64,000 nt of DNA from Planctomycetota bacterium (GCA_014193115.1 BJHQ01000014.1:78628-142627), one strand, 5' to 3'; counted from the first letter of the stretch, positions 26,283-36,006 are shown. Numbers and translations are program-made. Notes: generated from the letters alone by a model not told the origin.

Positions 26283-26861
26283 ATGAGCAGCATCAAATCC
26301 AATCAGGCCAAGCCGGTCCTGCAGCCCACCAGCAAGGATCTCTACCAAGAGCGCCTGCCGGAGATCCTCACCAAGCACGGGATCAAGAACAAGCTCGCCG
26401 GGCCGAAGATCGAAAAGGTCTCGCTCAACATGGGCGTCGGCCGGGCGATGCAGAACGGCGAAATCCTGAACATCGTCGCCGAGCATTTGACCCAGATCGC
26501 CGGCCAGAAGGTCCAGGTGACCAAGGCGCGCAAGGCAATCGCCAACTTCCGCACCCGTATCGGGGTGAAGATTGGCTGCCACGTCACTCTGCGCGGACCC
26601 CGCATGTGGGCGTTCCTCGACAAGCTGGTGAACCTGGCGATCCCGCGCATCAAAGACTTCCGCGGTCTGTCGCCAAAGGGCTTCGATGGACAGGGCAACT
26701 TCAACATGGGTCTTCGCGAACAAGCGCTCTTCCCTGAAATCCAGCTGGACAAGCTCGATCACAACCAGGGCTTGCAGATCACCGTCCAATTCCGCAACAG
26801 CTCGCCGGCGCTTTCGCTGGAAGTGCTGAAGTCGATCAACATGCCCTTCCGGGCGAAGTGA
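26283..26861 (+). CDS. rplE: 50S ribosomal protein L5
   Basis: A 192-residue 5S rRNA-binding protein. Family segments: [69 protein letters not shown] and [28 protein letters not shown]. The N-terminal about 20 residues ([17 protein letters not shown]) are a small extra tail. The 5S gene itself is at the right end of this window. Confidence 0.97.
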   Translation: MSSIKSNQAKPVLQPTSKDLYQERLPEILTKHGIKNKLAGPKIEKVSLNMGVGRAMQNGEILNIVAEHLTQIAGQKVQVTKARKAIANFRTRIGVKIGCHVTLRGPRMWAFLDKLVNLAIPRIKDFRGLSPKGFDGQGNFNMGLREQALFPEIQLDKLDHNQGLQITVQFRNSSPALSLEVLKSINMPFRAK

Positions 26862-26874
26862 CCAGGACCACGCC

Positions 26875-27180
26875 ATGGCCAAGACCAGCCAAGTCCATCG
26901 CAACCTGCACCGCCAGGCGCTGATCGCCAAGCTCAAGGGCAAGCGCGCTGCGCTGCGTGAGCGCAGCAAGGACATCAAGCTGTCCCTCGAAGAGCGCATG
27001 GAGGCCCGCGCCGCATTGGACCTGCTGCCTGCGAACAGCGCTGCCGTCCGTTGGAAGAACCGCTGCCAGCTCACCGGCCGCAGCCATGCCTATATCCGGA
27101 AATTCGGCATCTGCCGCAACGCCCTCCGCCTGCTCGCCCATCAGGGCGTGCTTCCCGGCCTGACCAAAGCGAGCTGGTAA
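26875..27180 (+). CDS. rpsN: 30S ribosomal protein S14, long zinc-free type
   Basis: A 101-residue S14. The C-terminal signature [39 protein letters not shown] is complete. The two CxxC pairs of the short zinc-binding S14 are absent (only Cys in NRCQ and GICR), and the length is that of the E. coli-type form. With L33 it shows that two of the usual zinc-switch ribosomal proteins are zinc-free here. Confidence 0.96.
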   Translation: MAKTSQVHRNLHRQALIAKLKGKRAALRERSKDIKLSLEERMEARAALDLLPANSAAVRWKNRCQLTGRSHAYIRKFGICRNALRLLAHQGVLPGLTKASW

Positions 27181-27190
27181 AGGATCGACC

Positions 27191-27589
27191 ATGAGCTGCA
27201 CTGACCCCATCGCCGACATGTTGACCGTGATCCGCAACGGAATCCTGGCCAACAAGGAACAGGTGACCGTGCCCTTCTCGAAGGTGAAGGAAGGCATCTG
27301 CGCCGTCCTCCTCTCCGAAGGCTACATCCGCCGGTTCAACGTCCTGGACACCAAACCGGCAAGGACGCTGACCATCGCCTTGAAGTACGCGGAGACCGGC
27401 GAGCCGGTGATCCATCAGATCGACCGCGTCTCGACCAGCGGCCGCCGGGTCTATTCCGGCCGCAAGGGTCTGAAGCCGATCATCCGCGGCTTCGGCATCA
27501 GCGTGGTCTCGACCTCGTCCGGCATCCTCTCCGACCGCGACTGCCGCAAGCGCAAGCTGGGCGGCGAAGTCATCTGCGTCGTCCAATGA
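27191..27589 (+). CDS. rpsH: 30S ribosomal protein S8
   Basis: A 132-residue primary 16S rRNA binder and, in E. coli, the repressor of the spc operon. It starts MSCTDPIADMLTVIRNG and ends with the family signature VSTSSGILSDRDCRKRKLGGEVICVV. The middle has VTVPFSKVKEGICAVLLSEGYI. Ten bases follow rpsN. Confidence 0.97.
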   Translation: MSCTDPIADMLTVIRNGILANKEQVTVPFSKVKEGICAVLLSEGYIRRFNVLDTKPARTLTIALKYAETGEPVIHQIDRVSTSGRRVYSGRKGLKPIIRGFGISVVSTSSGILSDRDCRKRKLGGEVICVVQ

Positions 27590-27617
27590 TCCAGCGCGCT
27601 GAAACCAGGAAGCACCC

Positions 27618-28181
27618 ATGAGCAAAATCGGCAAGGTCCCAGTGGACATCCCCGGCGGAGTCCAGATCAGCGTCGATGCGAAATCGCGCCAGGTCGCGGT
27701 CAAAGGTCCCAAAGGAACCCTCAAGCTCGGTCTGGTCGAAGGCATCTCGGCCAAGGTCGATGGCGGCAAGGTCGTGATCGAACGCGGCAACGACGAGCGC
27801 TTCGTCAGGGCCATGCACGGCACCACCCGGGCCCAGATCAAGAATATGATCGAAGGCGTCACCAAGGGCTACCAGCGCAAGCTGGAAGTCCACGGCGTCG
27901 GCTACAAGGCGATCCTCCAGGGCAAGAAGCTGGCCCTGACCGTGGGCTTCGCCAACACCATCGAGGTCCAGATCCCCGAGGGCGTGACGGTGACGACACC
28001 GGACCAGACCCACATCGAGGTCACCGGCATCGACAAGCAGCTGGTCGGCCAGATTGCGGCCACCATCCGCAAGGTCCGCAAACCTGAGCCCTACAAAGGC
28101 AAGGGCGTCCGCTACGCCGACGAGGTCGTGCGCAAGAAGGCTGGCAAATCCGCCGCCACCGGTGGCGCCGGCAAGAAGTGA
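27618..28181 (+). CDS. rplF: 50S ribosomal protein L6
   Basis: A 187-residue two-domain protein beside the sarcin-ricin loop. It begins MSKIGKVPVDIPGGVQISV and contains TTRAQIKNMIEGVTKGYQRKLEVHGVGYKA and the C-terminal signature RKPEPYKGKGVRYADEVVRKK. It is followed by rplR after 48 bases. Confidence 0.97.
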   Translation: MSKIGKVPVDIPGGVQISVDAKSRQVAVKGPKGTLKLGLVEGISAKVDGGKVVIERGNDERFVRAMHGTTRAQIKNMIEGVTKGYQRKLEVHGVGYKAILQGKKLALTVGFANTIEVQIPEGVTVTTPDQTHIEVTGIDKQLVGQIAATIRKVRKPEPYKGKGVRYADEVVRKKAGKSAATGGAGKK

Positions 28182-28229
28182 TCCCGGGCAGCACCGACTC
28201 CAACCAGCACGACCGAACAGGGAACAGAC

Positions 28230-28598
28230 ATGCAACGCATCAAGGCCAAGTGGCATTCAATCGCGATCAAGAAACGGCGCATCCGCAAGACCGTTGAAGG
28301 TCTGCCCAGCCGTCCCCGGCTCACCGTCTATCGCAGCGAAAAGCATATCTACGGCCAGATCATTGACGACCTCGCCGGCAAGACGCTGGTCGCGACCAGC
28401 ACGGTGGCGATCGACCTGGCCGCTGCCGTCAAGAATCTTTCGCCGATGGACGCCGCCAAGAAGGTCGGTGAAACCATCGCCGAGAAGGCCATCGCTGCTG
28501 GAATCACCAAAGTGGTCTTCGACCGTAATGGCCGTCGCTACTCCGGCCGGCTGCAGGCCTTGGCCGAGTCAGCGCGGGCCAAGGGCTTGCAGTTCTGA
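28230..28598 (+). CDS. rplR: 50S ribosomal protein L18
   Basis: A 122-residue 5S rRNA-binding protein. Typical segments are KRRIRKTVEGLPSRPRLTVYRSEKHIYGQIIDDLAGKTLVATST and the C-terminal FDRNGRRYSGRLQALAESARAKGLQF. A longer than usual gap of 92 bases separates it from rpsE; I see no gene there. Confidence 0.96.
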   Translation: MQRIKAKWHSIAIKKRRIRKTVEGLPSRPRLTVYRSEKHIYGQIIDDLAGKTLVATSTVAIDLAAAVKNLSPMDAAKKVGETIAEKAIAAGITKVVFDRNGRRYSGRLQALAESARAKGLQF

Positions 28599-28690
28599 GC
28601 CGGATCACCATCATTCCGCCCCCCTCGATCGACACCCCGACCAACGCCGTCGCTCCCTGAACGTCCGAACGGATTAAGAGGAATCATCCC

Positions 28691-29296
28691 ATGCCCATGC
28701 CCAGGAGACCTGGTCCAGGCGCCGGCAACCGCTCCGGCGGCGCTGCCACCGGCGGCGGCAGTCGCGACGGCGCCGGCCCCCAGACCCGCACCGAGCGCCG
28801 TGGCGGCGCCCCGGCCCAACGCGAGAGCCGCAGCAAGCTCTACAGCGAAGACGTGGTCAAGATCAACCGCTGCGCCAAGGTCGTGAAGGGTGGCAAGCGC
28901 TTCAGCTTCGCCGCTTTCATCGTCCTTGGTGATGGCCGCGGCAAGGTCGGCTACGGCAAGGGCAAGGCCAAAGAGGTCGCCTCGTCGATCGACAAAGCGG
29001 TGCGCGAAGGCGAGAAGAACGTTCGCCCGTTCCCGCTGGTGAACGGAACCATCCCCCATGAGGTCGAGGGCCGCTACGGCTCATCCAAGGTCCGTTTGAT
29101 GCCGGCCGCCCCCGGAACCGGCGTCATCGCTGGCCGGTCGGTGCGCGCCGTTCTCGGCAAGCTCGGGGTCCACGACATCCTGACTAAAGCCTACGGCAAC
29201 CATAATCCGGTGAATCTGATCCGGGCCACGTTCGACGCGCTCAGCCGTCTGCGGACCCGCGAACAGTACCTCCAGATGCGCGGAGTCGAGCTGTGA
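28691..29296 (+). CDS. rpsE: 30S ribosomal protein S5
   Basis: A 201-residue protein of the decoding-fidelity site. After a Gly/Arg/Pro-rich N-terminal tail of about 45 residues (low complexity, longer than usual), the core shows [36 protein letters not shown] and [31 protein letters not shown]. Its stop overlaps the GTG start of rplO, so no rpmD lies between them. Confidence 0.96.
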   Translation: MPMPRRPGPGAGNRSGGAATGGGSRDGAGPQTRTERRGGAPAQRESRSKLYSEDVVKINRCAKVVKGGKRFSFAAFIVLGDGRGKVGYGKGKAKEVASSIDKAVREGEKNVRPFPLVNGTIPHEVEGRYGSSKVRLMPAAPGTGVIAGRSVRAVLGKLGVHDILTKAYGNHNPVNLIRATFDALSRLRTREQYLQMRGVEL

Positions 29297-29793
29297 GCCT
29301 GCAAGACATCCTCTCCACGCCGACCGGCCGCAAGGACCGCAAGCGGGTCGGTCGAGGCCTCGGTAGCGGACTCGGTAAAACCGGCGGCCGCGGCAGCAAG
29401 GGCGAAGGCTCGCGTACCGGCGGCAAGAACCGCGGCCCGCTTTTTGAAGGCGGCCAGAAACCCTTGTGGATGCGCCTTCCCAAGCGCGGCTTCAATAACG
29501 TCAATTTTGCCACCCGCTACATCGCTCTGCCCTTGCACCGAGTTCTAGAACGGGTGACCGGCGATGTGATCAACCTTGAGACCCTCACGGCCGCCGGGTT
29601 GGCCAAGCATGATACCGCCGTGAAGCTGGTTGGCGGGCGCGGCGACCATGCCGAAGCCAAAGCCAATCGGGCGGTGAACGTCACCGTCCACCGCGTGTCC
29701 GCCAAAGTCAAAGCCGCGATCATCGCCGCCGGCGGCACCGTCACCGAGACCGACCTTCCGTCCGACGGCGCTTCGTCCGCGCCAACCAACTGA
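29293..29793 (+). CDS. rplO: 50S ribosomal protein L15
   Basis: A 166-residue assembly protein. The Gly/Arg-rich N-terminal part ([22 protein letters not shown]) and the [12 protein letters not shown] and C-terminal beta/alpha segments are standard. The start is GTG at 29293, overlapping the rpsE stop (GTGA). L30 (rpmD), which normally stands between rpsE and rplO, is absent. Confidence 0.95.
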   Translation: MSLQDILSTPTGRKDRKRVGRGLGSGLGKTGGRGSKGEGSRTGGKNRGPLFEGGQKPLWMRLPKRGFNNVNFATRYIALPLHRVLERVTGDVINLETLTAAGLAKHDTAVKLVGGRGDHAEAKANRAVNVTVHRVSAKVKAAIIAAGGTVTETDLPSDGASSAPTN

Positions 29794-29821
29794 TCAGACG
29801 CGGACGACCAGGCAAACCACG

Positions 29822-31156
29822 ATGGCCGAGCGAGATCTCTCCGAGAGTCCGGTCCGCGAGCTGTTGCGGCGGTTCCTGATCACCTTCTTCCTCGGGATGG
29901 TGGTGTACCGGTTCGGGACGTATGTCCCGATCCCCGGAGTCAGCGTCGAAGTCCTCGGTAAGCTGGTAACCGACAGCACCAGCACGATCGGTGCGATCCT
30001 GCGTTATGCCGACATGTTTTCGGGTGGCGCAATCCAGAATGCCTCGATCTTCGGACTGGGCGTTACTCCGTACATCTCGGCGAGCATCATCATCCAGCTG
30101 CTGACCTACAGCATTCCCGCTTTGAAAGCGCTGCAAAAGGAAGGCGAAGGCGGGCGGAGGAAGCTCAATCAGTACACCCGGTATGCGACGTTGCTGATCT
30201 GCCTGGTCCAGGCGACCATCGCAGCGATCGCCCTGGCAAATTACACGGTGAATGTCGGATCGCAGGGAGAGACCTCCCTGCTCCAGCAAGGTTACGACAG
30301 ATTCGCCTTCATCGTGACCGCGGTGATGGTCATCACCACTGGTTCGATGGCGATCCTGTGGATCGCTGAGCAGATCACACGTCACGGCATCGGCAACGGC
30401 GTGTCGATCATTATCGCCATCGGCATCATCGCCTATATGCCGTCGGCCTTGAGTGGCATCGGCACCGACTTGGTCAAGGTCCTTATGGTCGCAATTGTGT
30501 GCCTGCTGCTGATCGCCGCGATCGTGGTCGTCGTCCAGGCGGTACGCCGGATCGGGCTTGAACAGCAGCGCCGTGTCCAGGGCAATAAAATCTACGGCGG
30601 TGCCCAGACCACCCTGCCGCTCAAGCTCAACCAGGCCAACGTCATCCCAGTGATCTTCGCCAGTCCGGTCATCATCGTCATCAATGTGCTGGTCGGCTGG
30701 CAGGTGATCGCCTGGCTCGGCCTCGACCAGATGTTCAGCTATGGAAACGTTGGCCACCGCTATCTGTTCGCCGCCCTGATCATCTTCTTCACCTTTTTCT
30801 ACATCTCGATCACTTTCGATCTGAAAGAGATGTCGAGCCATTTCAAGCAATCCGGATTCTTCGTCCGCGGCATCCGGCCTGGTCAGAACACGGTCGATTA
30901 TCTTCAGGCCATCCTCACCCGGATCACTTTCGTCGGAGCGATCTTCCTCGCGTTGATCGCCATCATGCCTGAAATCATCGGCAGTACGCTAGGCCAGACC
31001 CATTCGAACCTGCTCGTCGGTGGTACCGGGTTGATGATCATCGTCGGTGTCACCATCGATGTGATGCAGAAGGTCGGTACGTTCTTCCTCGCCCAGCAAT
31101 ACCGCGGCCTCGGTGACGAGGGCGGCCGGAAGCCTTCGGGCGGCAAGCGGTTCTGA
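29822..31156 (+). CDS. secY: Preprotein translocase subunit SecY
   Basis: The 444-residue channel protein of the Sec translocon with about ten membrane helices. Landmarks: [18 protein letters not shown], the plug-region [31 protein letters not shown] signature, the [15 protein letters not shown] segment and the cytosolic loop [20 protein letters not shown]. It lacks the usual adk and map genes behind it; infA follows after one base. Confidence 0.97.
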   Translation: MAERDLSESPVRELLRRFLITFFLGMVVYRFGTYVPIPGVSVEVLGKLVTDSTSTIGAILRYADMFSGGAIQNASIFGLGVTPYISASIIIQLLTYSIPALKALQKEGEGGRRKLNQYTRYATLLICLVQATIAAIALANYTVNVGSQGETSLLQQGYDRFAFIVTAVMVITTGSMAILWIAEQITRHGIGNGVSIIIAIGIIAYMPSALSGIGTDLVKVLMVAIVCLLLIAAIVVVVQAVRRIGLEQQRRVQGNKIYGGAQTTLPLKLNQANVIPVIFASPVIIVINVLVGWQVIAWLGLDQMFSYGNVGHRYLFAALIIFFTFFYISITFDLKEMSSHFKQSGFFVRGIRPGQNTVDYLQAILTRITFVGAIFLALIAIMPEIIGSTLGQTHSNLLVGGTGLMIIVGVTIDVMQKVGTFFLAQQYRGLGDEGGRKPSGGKRF

Positions 31157-31157
31157 C

Positions 31158-31388
31158 ATGGCCAAGGAAGAAGCGATCCGTCTTGAGGCCGTCGTCAAAG
31201 AGGCCCTGCCCAATGCCAGATTCAAAGTCGTGGTCCAAATGCCCGGCGGGAAGCAGCATGAAGTGCTGACCCACATTTCGGGCAAGATCCGGATGCACTA
31301 CATCCGCATCCTGCCTGGCGACAAGGTCACGATCGAGATGACTCCCTACGACCTCACCCGCGGCCGCATCGTCTACCGCGAAGCCTGA
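31158..31388 (+). CDS. infA: Translation initiation factor IF-1
   Basis: A 76-residue OB-fold protein that occupies the A-site during initiation. It begins [22 protein letters not shown] and contains [43 protein letters not shown], the almost invariant IF-1 core. I start at the ATG one base after the secY stop; the frame is open further upstream inside secY. Confidence 0.96.
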   Translation: MAKEEAIRLEAVVKEALPNARFKVVVQMPGGKQHEVLTHISGKIRMHYIRILPGDKVTIEMTPYDLTRGRIVYREA

Positions 31389-31402
31389 TCCTGGAACTCC
31401 CC

Positions 31403-31516
31403 ATGAAAGTCCGTCCATCCGTTCGTCGCCGGTGCGAGAACTGCAAGATCGTCCGCCGCAAGGGGAAGGTCTACATCGTCTGCACCGACCCCAACCACAA
31501 GCAGCGTCAAGGCTGA
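31403..31516 (+). CDS. rpmJ: 50S ribosomal protein L36 (zinc-binding form)
   Basis: A 37-residue protein [20 protein letters not shown]... with the zinc ligands Cys11, Cys14, Cys27 and His32. This cysteine-containing form is kept although L33 and S14 of the same genome segment are zinc-free types. It lies between infA and rpsM, its usual place. Confidence 0.95.
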   Translation: MKVRPSVRRRCENCKIVRRKGKVYIVCTDPNHKQRQG

Positions 31517-31522
31517 TCCGCC

Positions 31523-31900
31523 ATGCCTCGTATCCTCGGTGTCGACATCCCCGCCAACAAGAAGGTCCCCTACAGCCTTGCCGCGCTCTACGGCATTGGG
31601 TTGAAGCGGGCCAAGGACATCTGCGCCGCCTGCGGCATCGAGCTGGATCGCCGTGCGTTCCAGCTCAATGAGTCCGAACTCGCCAAGATCGCGACCCACA
31701 TCGAGGGCAGCTACGTCATCGAAGGCAACCTGCGCCGCGAAATCCAGGCGAACATCGCCCGCTTCAAAGAGATCGGCTGCTACCGTGGCTTCCGCCACGC
31801 CCGCAACCTGCCGACCCGCGGCCAACGGACCCGGACCAACTCCCGGACCCGCAAGGGCAAGAAGAAGACCGTCGCCAACAAGAAGATCCTCCGCAAGTGA
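31523..31900 (+). CDS. rpsM: 30S ribosomal protein S13
   Basis: A 125-residue head protein contacting the P-site tRNA. The start PRILGVDIPANKKVPYSLAALYGIGLKRAKDIC and the C-terminal helix-turn-helix with RGFRHARNLPTRGQRTRTNSRTRKGKKK are standard. Six bases follow rpmJ. Confidence 0.97.
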   Translation: MPRILGVDIPANKKVPYSLAALYGIGLKRAKDICAACGIELDRRAFQLNESELAKIATHIEGSYVIEGNLRREIQANIARFKEIGCYRGFRHARNLPTRGQRTRTNSRTRKGKKKTVANKKILRK

Positions 31901-31935
31901 TCCGGCTGCACTGAAGCCTCTCCAAGGAACCCGTC

Positions 31936-32313
31936 ATGGCCTATTCGAAGAAGAAGATCAAGAAGACGATCCGTACCGGTGTCGTCCACATCAACTCGAC
32001 CTTCAACAACACCATCGTCACCATCACCGACAGCAATGGCGAAGTCGCCTGCTGGGAGTCCGCGGGCTCGATCGGCTACAAGGGCAGCAAGAAATCCACG
32101 CCGTTCGCCGCCCAGTTGGCGATGGAGCGGTGCGCCGACAAGGCCACCAAGCTCGGATTGAAAGAGTGCGAAGTGTGGGTGCGCGGACCTGGCGCCGGTC
32201 GCGAAAGCGCGGTCAGGGCCCTCATCAATGCCGGCGTCGCGGTCAAGGCCATCGTCGACGTCACCCCGCTGCCTCACAACGGCTGCCGTCCCGGCAAGAA
32301 ACGCCGCGTCTGA
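31936..32313 (+). CDS. rpsK: 30S ribosomal protein S11
   Basis: A 125-residue platform protein. Conserved segments: [45 protein letters not shown] and [23 protein letters not shown]. It is followed by rpoA directly; rpsD, which often stands between them, is not here. Confidence 0.97.
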   Translation: MAYSKKKIKKTIRTGVVHINSTFNNTIVTITDSNGEVACWESAGSIGYKGSKKSTPFAAQLAMERCADKATKLGLKECEVWVRGPGAGRESAVRALINAGVAVKAIVDVTPLPHNGCRPGKKRRV

Positions 32314-32398
32314 TGTGAGTCCCTGCTGCCTGGCGGCAGCGGCGCTTTCTGCTGATTCCAACCTCCCTTTCATCACCCCGAACGATCGGAACCCTCCT

Positions 32399-33403
32399 AT
32401 GCGCATCCGCTGGCGTGGCTTTGAACTCCCCACCCGTGTCGAGAAGATCGAACTCTCGGGCACTCCCAACTACGCCAAGTTCCATGCCGAACCGTTTGAG
32501 CGCGGTTTCGCCACGACCATCGGCAATGGACTGCGCCGGGTGCTGCTCAGCTCGATTCAGGGCGCCTCGGTGCGCTCGATCCGGATCCAGGGCGCCAACA
32601 ACGAGTTCACCTCACTCGAGGGCGTTCTCGAAGATGTGACCAACATCATCCTGAACGTGAAGCGTCTGCGCCTGCGTCTGCATTCCGATGAAAACGTCGT
32701 CGTCCGCCTTGAGAAATCGGCCAAGGGTCTGGTCACGGCTGGCGACATCACTCCGCATCAGGATGTTGAGATCATCAATCCTGAGCAGGTGATCGCCACG
32801 TTGACCAAAGATGTCCGTTTCGTCATGGAGCTCGATGTCGGCGCTGGGCGCGGCTTCGTTCCTGCGGAATCCCAACGCATCGACGGCTCGCCTCTGGGCA
32901 CGATTGCCATCGACTCGATCTATTCCCCGGTCTCGCGGGTTTCGTTCAGCACCGCGCCTTGCCGTCTGGGCAAGCGTACCGACTACGAAGCCTTGGATCT
33001 GGAGGTCTGGACCGATGGTTCCATCACCCCCGAGTTGGCGCTGGTCGAGGCAACCAACATTCTGCGCAAGCATCTGAATCCTTTCGTGAAGTATTTCGAA
33101 GTCGGCCGCGAGTTCGAGGCCGGCGCTGCCGGTCTCAGCGTCGAAGGCGATGCCGAACGCACCTCGCTGCTTGCCAAGCAGATCAATCTGCTCGACTTGA
33201 GCGTGCGGACCGAGAACGCGTTGCGCGCAGCCAACGTCAAGCTGGTCGCCGACCTGATCCAGATGGACGAGGCGGAAGTCGCCGGAATCCGCAACCTGGG
33301 CAAGATCGCCACCAAAGAGCTGAAGAAGAAACTGGCCGATCGCGGCCTGTCCTTCGGCATGCGCTTGGCCGGAGCCGGCGGCGAGAGCGCGGCCAAGGCC
33401 TGA
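32399..33403 (+). CDS. rpoA: DNA-directed RNA polymerase alpha subunit
   Basis: A 334-residue alpha subunit. The N-terminal assembly domain has the FAEPFERGFATTIGNGLRRVLLSSIQGASV-type core and TNIILNVKRLRLRLHSDE; the C-terminal DNA-binding domain has ELSVRTENALRAANVKLVADLI-type HhH and GKIATKELKKKLADRGLSFGM. I start at the ATG 32399 (MRIRWRGFELP); the frame is open further upstream but without family match there. S11-alpha-L17 order is normal. Confidence 0.97.
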   Translation: MRIRWRGFELPTRVEKIELSGTPNYAKFHAEPFERGFATTIGNGLRRVLLSSIQGASVRSIRIQGANNEFTSLEGVLEDVTNIILNVKRLRLRLHSDENVVVRLEKSAKGLVTAGDITPHQDVEIINPEQVIATLTKDVRFVMELDVGAGRGFVPAESQRIDGSPLGTIAIDSIYSPVSRVSFSTAPCRLGKRTDYEALDLEVWTDGSITPELALVEATNILRKHLNPFVKYFEVGREFEAGAAGLSVEGDAERTSLLAKQINLLDLSVRTENALRAANVKLVADLIQMDEAEVAGIRNLGKIATKELKKKLADRGLSFGMRLAGAGGESAAKA

Positions 33404-33433
33404 TTTTCCAAGCAGAACGAAGGGAACCACACC

Positions 33434-33808
33434 ATGCGCCATCGCGTCGATCATCGTAAACTGGGCCGCACCTCCGAGCATCGCATCGCGCTGCTGCGCA
33501 ACTTGGTGAGTTCCCTCCTTGAGCATGGCCGGGTGACCACCACCCTGGCCAAGGCCAAGGAAGCCCGGCGATATGCTGAAAAGGCCATCACCCTGGGAAA
33601 GAAGGCCATCGCCGCAGCTGACGCAGCCGGCAAGCTGCATTATTCTCGTCAGGCGCTGTCGACCCTGAACAACCGCGAAGCAGTGAAGCGCCTGATTGGC
33701 GAGGTCGCCGGCAAGTACACCGAGCGCAAGGGCGGTTACACCCGGATCTACCGCGCTGGCTATCGGCTCGGCGACCACGCTGAAGTGGCGATCCTCGAAC
33801 TGGTCTGA
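33434..33808 (+). CDS. rplQ: 50S ribosomal protein L17
   Basis: A 124-residue protein ending the ribosomal block. It starts MRHRVDHRKLGRTSEHRIALLRNLVSSLLEHGRVTTTLAKAKEARRYAEK and ends TRIYRAGYRLGDHAEVAILELV. No clear terminator follows; the next gene (AraC type) starts only about 30 bases downstream, so it may receive read-through transcription. Confidence 0.97.
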   Translation: MRHRVDHRKLGRTSEHRIALLRNLVSSLLEHGRVTTTLAKAKEARRYAEKAITLGKKAIAAADAAGKLHYSRQALSTLNNREAVKRLIGEVAGKYTERKGGYTRIYRAGYRLGDHAEVAILELV

Positions 33809-33839
33809 GGTTGTCGATTCATCCCGCCTCCCTGGTCGG

Positions 33840-34784
33840 ATGATCTGGACGGTCGCGATGACGCCGCCTCCAGGAAAGCAGCTCAAGCCCATCGGTGCAC
33901 CTCCCCTGAGCGGAATTGCTGGCGGAGTTCGGTACTCCCTGGGCATGGTTGGCCTGGCTGTCTATCCGCCGGGGACGACGTTCGGCCCTCGCCAGCTCAG
34001 GGATTATGAATTCGTTTGGATCGAAGCCGGTGACGTGATCTGGCATCCCGATGGCGGCCAGGTTCCGGCTCCGGCTGGAACCCTGCTCCTGTGCCGTCCC
34101 GGGATGCGTGATGGATTCACGTGGGATCCCAGACATCCGACCCGCCATGGGTTCTTGCATTTCAGCATTTTGGAAGGGCAGGATCGTCTTCCACCGGTTG
34201 AGACCTGGCCGCTCAGCCGATCCTTGCCACCTGGCGATATATTCCGGCCGCTGCTTCATCATTTCCGCTGGCTGTGGCAATCCCGTCCGGACGGATGGGA
34301 AGGATTGGCAGCAAGCGCACTGCACCACGCACTCACAGCGTATTTTGCAGATGCCTTTGCCGGCGCTGATCCCTTGCCTCCGCCGCTGCATCCGCTGGTG
34401 GAACGGGTTGCCGTCGGAGTCGAAAAAACCTGGACGGGCGGACGTCCAGTGCCGCTGTCACTGGGCCATCTCGCTCAACTCGCCGGGGTGTCGCGAGCCC
34501 ATCTGGCGCGGGTGTTCCGCCGGGAACTGGGGACCACCCCGGTAGCCGCTTTGCGCGAATTACGACTGTCCCGGGCGGCAAGCTTGCTGGCGCGGACCAA
34601 TCTGCCGGTGCAGGCGGTGGCCGAAGCCACGGGTTTTGCCGATCCCTTCCATTTTACCCGGATGTTCACCACTCGTTTTGGCCAGTCTCCGAGAACCTTC
34701 CGCACCGCCTTGGCTGCCGGCGCCGACATGCCGCCGATCCGGATCGCCCGGGTCGCGGACCTTGCCCGACGGGTGTGGAGGTAA
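33840..34784 (+). CDS. AraC family transcriptional regulator
   Basis: A 314-residue regulator. The C-terminal part (about 205-300) holds the double helix-turn-helix of the AraC family: LSLGHLAQLAGVSRAHLARVFRRELGTTPVAALRELRLSRAASLLARTNLPVQAVAEATGFADPFHFTRMFTTRFGQSPRTFR. The N-terminal part (about 30-150) has the strand pattern of an AraC-type cupin sensor (GLAVYPPGTTFGPRQLRDYEFVWIEAGDVIW), as in regulators sensing sugars. An alternative start at 33858 (MTPPPGKQ) is equally possible. Downstream, before the flippase-like gene, lie two direct repeats that could be its binding sites. Confidence 0.87.
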   Translation: MIWTVAMTPPPGKQLKPIGAPPLSGIAGGVRYSLGMVGLAVYPPGTTFGPRQLRDYEFVWIEAGDVIWHPDGGQVPAPAGTLLLCRPGMRDGFTWDPRHPTRHGFLHFSILEGQDRLPPVETWPLSRSLPPGDIFRPLLHHFRWLWQSRPDGWEGLAASALHHALTAYFADAFAGADPLPPPLHPLVERVAVGVEKTWTGGRPVPLSLGHLAQLAGVSRAHLARVFRRELGTTPVAALRELRLSRAASLLARTNLPVQAVAEATGFADPFHFTRMFTTRFGQSPRTFRTALAAGADMPPIRIARVADLARRVWR

Positions 34785-34815
34785 GCGGAGCGAAGGTTGG
34801 TATCGCTACCGGAAA

Positions 34816-34850
34816 CATTGGTGCATGCCGTCCGGATCATTGGTGCATGC
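34816..34850 (+). promoter_or_regulatory. Paired direct repeats, candidate AraC-type operator
   Basis: The 13-base word CATTGGTGCATGC occurs at 34816-34828 and again at 34838-34850, a period of 22 bases or two helical turns. It is followed at 34847-34860 by the imperfect palindrome ATGCAATTTTGCAT. Two direct half-sites about 21 bases apart are the usual arrangement for AraC-family operators. The sites lie just behind the AraC-type gene and about 180 bases before the flippase-like gene, whose possible promoter (TTGGGC at 34986, TATATG at 35008, 16-base spacing) lies between. The protein-site link is inferred. Confidence 0.45.
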
Positions 34851-35028
34851 AATTTTGCATTTGGGACGAGAAGACCGAGCCTTCCACCGCTCGGCCATCA
34901 AGCTCCATCAGTTCACCTAGCTCGGTTATTTCGTCGAGCATACCTCCAGGATTTTTTCTAACGGCCCCGGCGTCATGCTTTTAGCTTGGGCACCCTGCCA
35001 GGTGCCCTATATGCTCCACAAAGCAACC

Positions 35029-36006
35029 ATGTTTTCTCCCTCTGGTCCGCGCGAGGCTGGTCGGAAGTCGTTTCTCTCCGTGTCGCCTCTTCATGTGCGT
35101 CTGGTCGCCGGGCTGGTGATCAGCGCAGGCAGCCTGTGGTTGCTGCTTTGTGGCTTGCCGGTGGCCGATTGGCTCGCTGTTCTTGCCCGGCTCCATCCAG
35201 CGTGGGTGCTGGCTGCGGTCCTGGCTGCTGTCGCTGCGGTTCTCGTCCGCGGGTGGCGATGGGGATGCCTGGTGCATGCCGCTGTACCGCGGATTGAGCC
35301 AGCCACCTGCCTCGGGCCGTACCTGGCTGGAAGCGCTGTGAACAATGTGCTTCCCGCCCGTGCCGGCGATGTGTGGCGGCTGATTGCAGTGCCTGGTGAT
35401 CCTCGGCGCATCCTCGGGACCTTGGCGCTGGAACGCGGGCTGGATGTCGCAGGGGTACTCACCTTGGGCGCTCTCGGGGTGATGGTCCTCGGCTTGTCCT
35501 GGTGGCCTATCGCCATGAGCGTGGCCAGCATCGCGGTGTCTGGCCTGATCGTCACCCTGTGCATGGCCCATCGCTGGGCGACACCAATGCGGCGAAGGTC
35601 ACGGCAGGCAGATCGGATCGGCGTGGTATGCGGTGTGGCTGCGCCGGCTTTGGCCGCGATGCGCGACGCCCGGCGGAAAGGACAGCTGAACAACGCCATC
35701 GCTCTCACCTGCCTTGCCTGGCTGATCGAAGCTGCTGTTTTCGCTTCATTGGCTGCGGGACTCGGCCTCGGCCTCGATCCAGCGGGAGCGGTCGTCACCT
35801 GTGCGGCGGCGACCCTGGCCACCATGATTCCGGCGGCGCCGGGGCATGTTGGGACCTTTCATCTTGGAGCTGCCGCCGGAGCTGACTTGGCCGGAGCGAC
35901 CCTTGCCCAGGGTACCGCCCTGGCATTGGTGGCCCATGCCGTGTTGTGGGTCGCGACGACGGTCCTGGGCCTTGGCTGGCTGGTGCGATCAGCAGCACGG
36001 CGCTGA
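35029..36006 (+). CDS. Flippase-like (UPF0104/lysylphosphatidylglycerol synthase TM-type) membrane protein
   Basis: A 325-residue polytopic protein with about eight membrane helices. The conserved core is visible: LAGSAVNNVLPARAGDVWRLIAVPGD (the family PxRxGD signature), LGTLALERGLDVAGVLTLG and MIPAAPGHVGTFHLGAAA. Members of this family move lipid-linked sugars or lysyl-lipids; no synthase domain is fused here, so substrate is unknown. Starts at 34975 and 35011 are also open; I chose 35029 because a possible promoter overlaps the earlier ones. Its neighbour two genes on carries a processive glycosyltransferase domain, which would fit envelope glycan work. Confidence 0.75.
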   Translation: MFSPSGPREAGRKSFLSVSPLHVRLVAGLVISAGSLWLLLCGLPVADWLAVLARLHPAWVLAAVLAAVAAVLVRGWRWGCLVHAAVPRIEPATCLGPYLAGSAVNNVLPARAGDVWRLIAVPGDPRRILGTLALERGLDVAGVLTLGALGVMVLGLSWWPIAMSVASIAVSGLIVTLCMAHRWATPMRRRSRQADRIGVVCGVAAPALAAMRDARRKGQLNNAIALTCLAWLIEAAVFASLAAGLGLGLDPAGAVVTCAAATLATMIPAAPGHVGTFHLGAAAGADLAGATLAQGTALALVAHAVLWVATTVLGLGWLVRSAARR

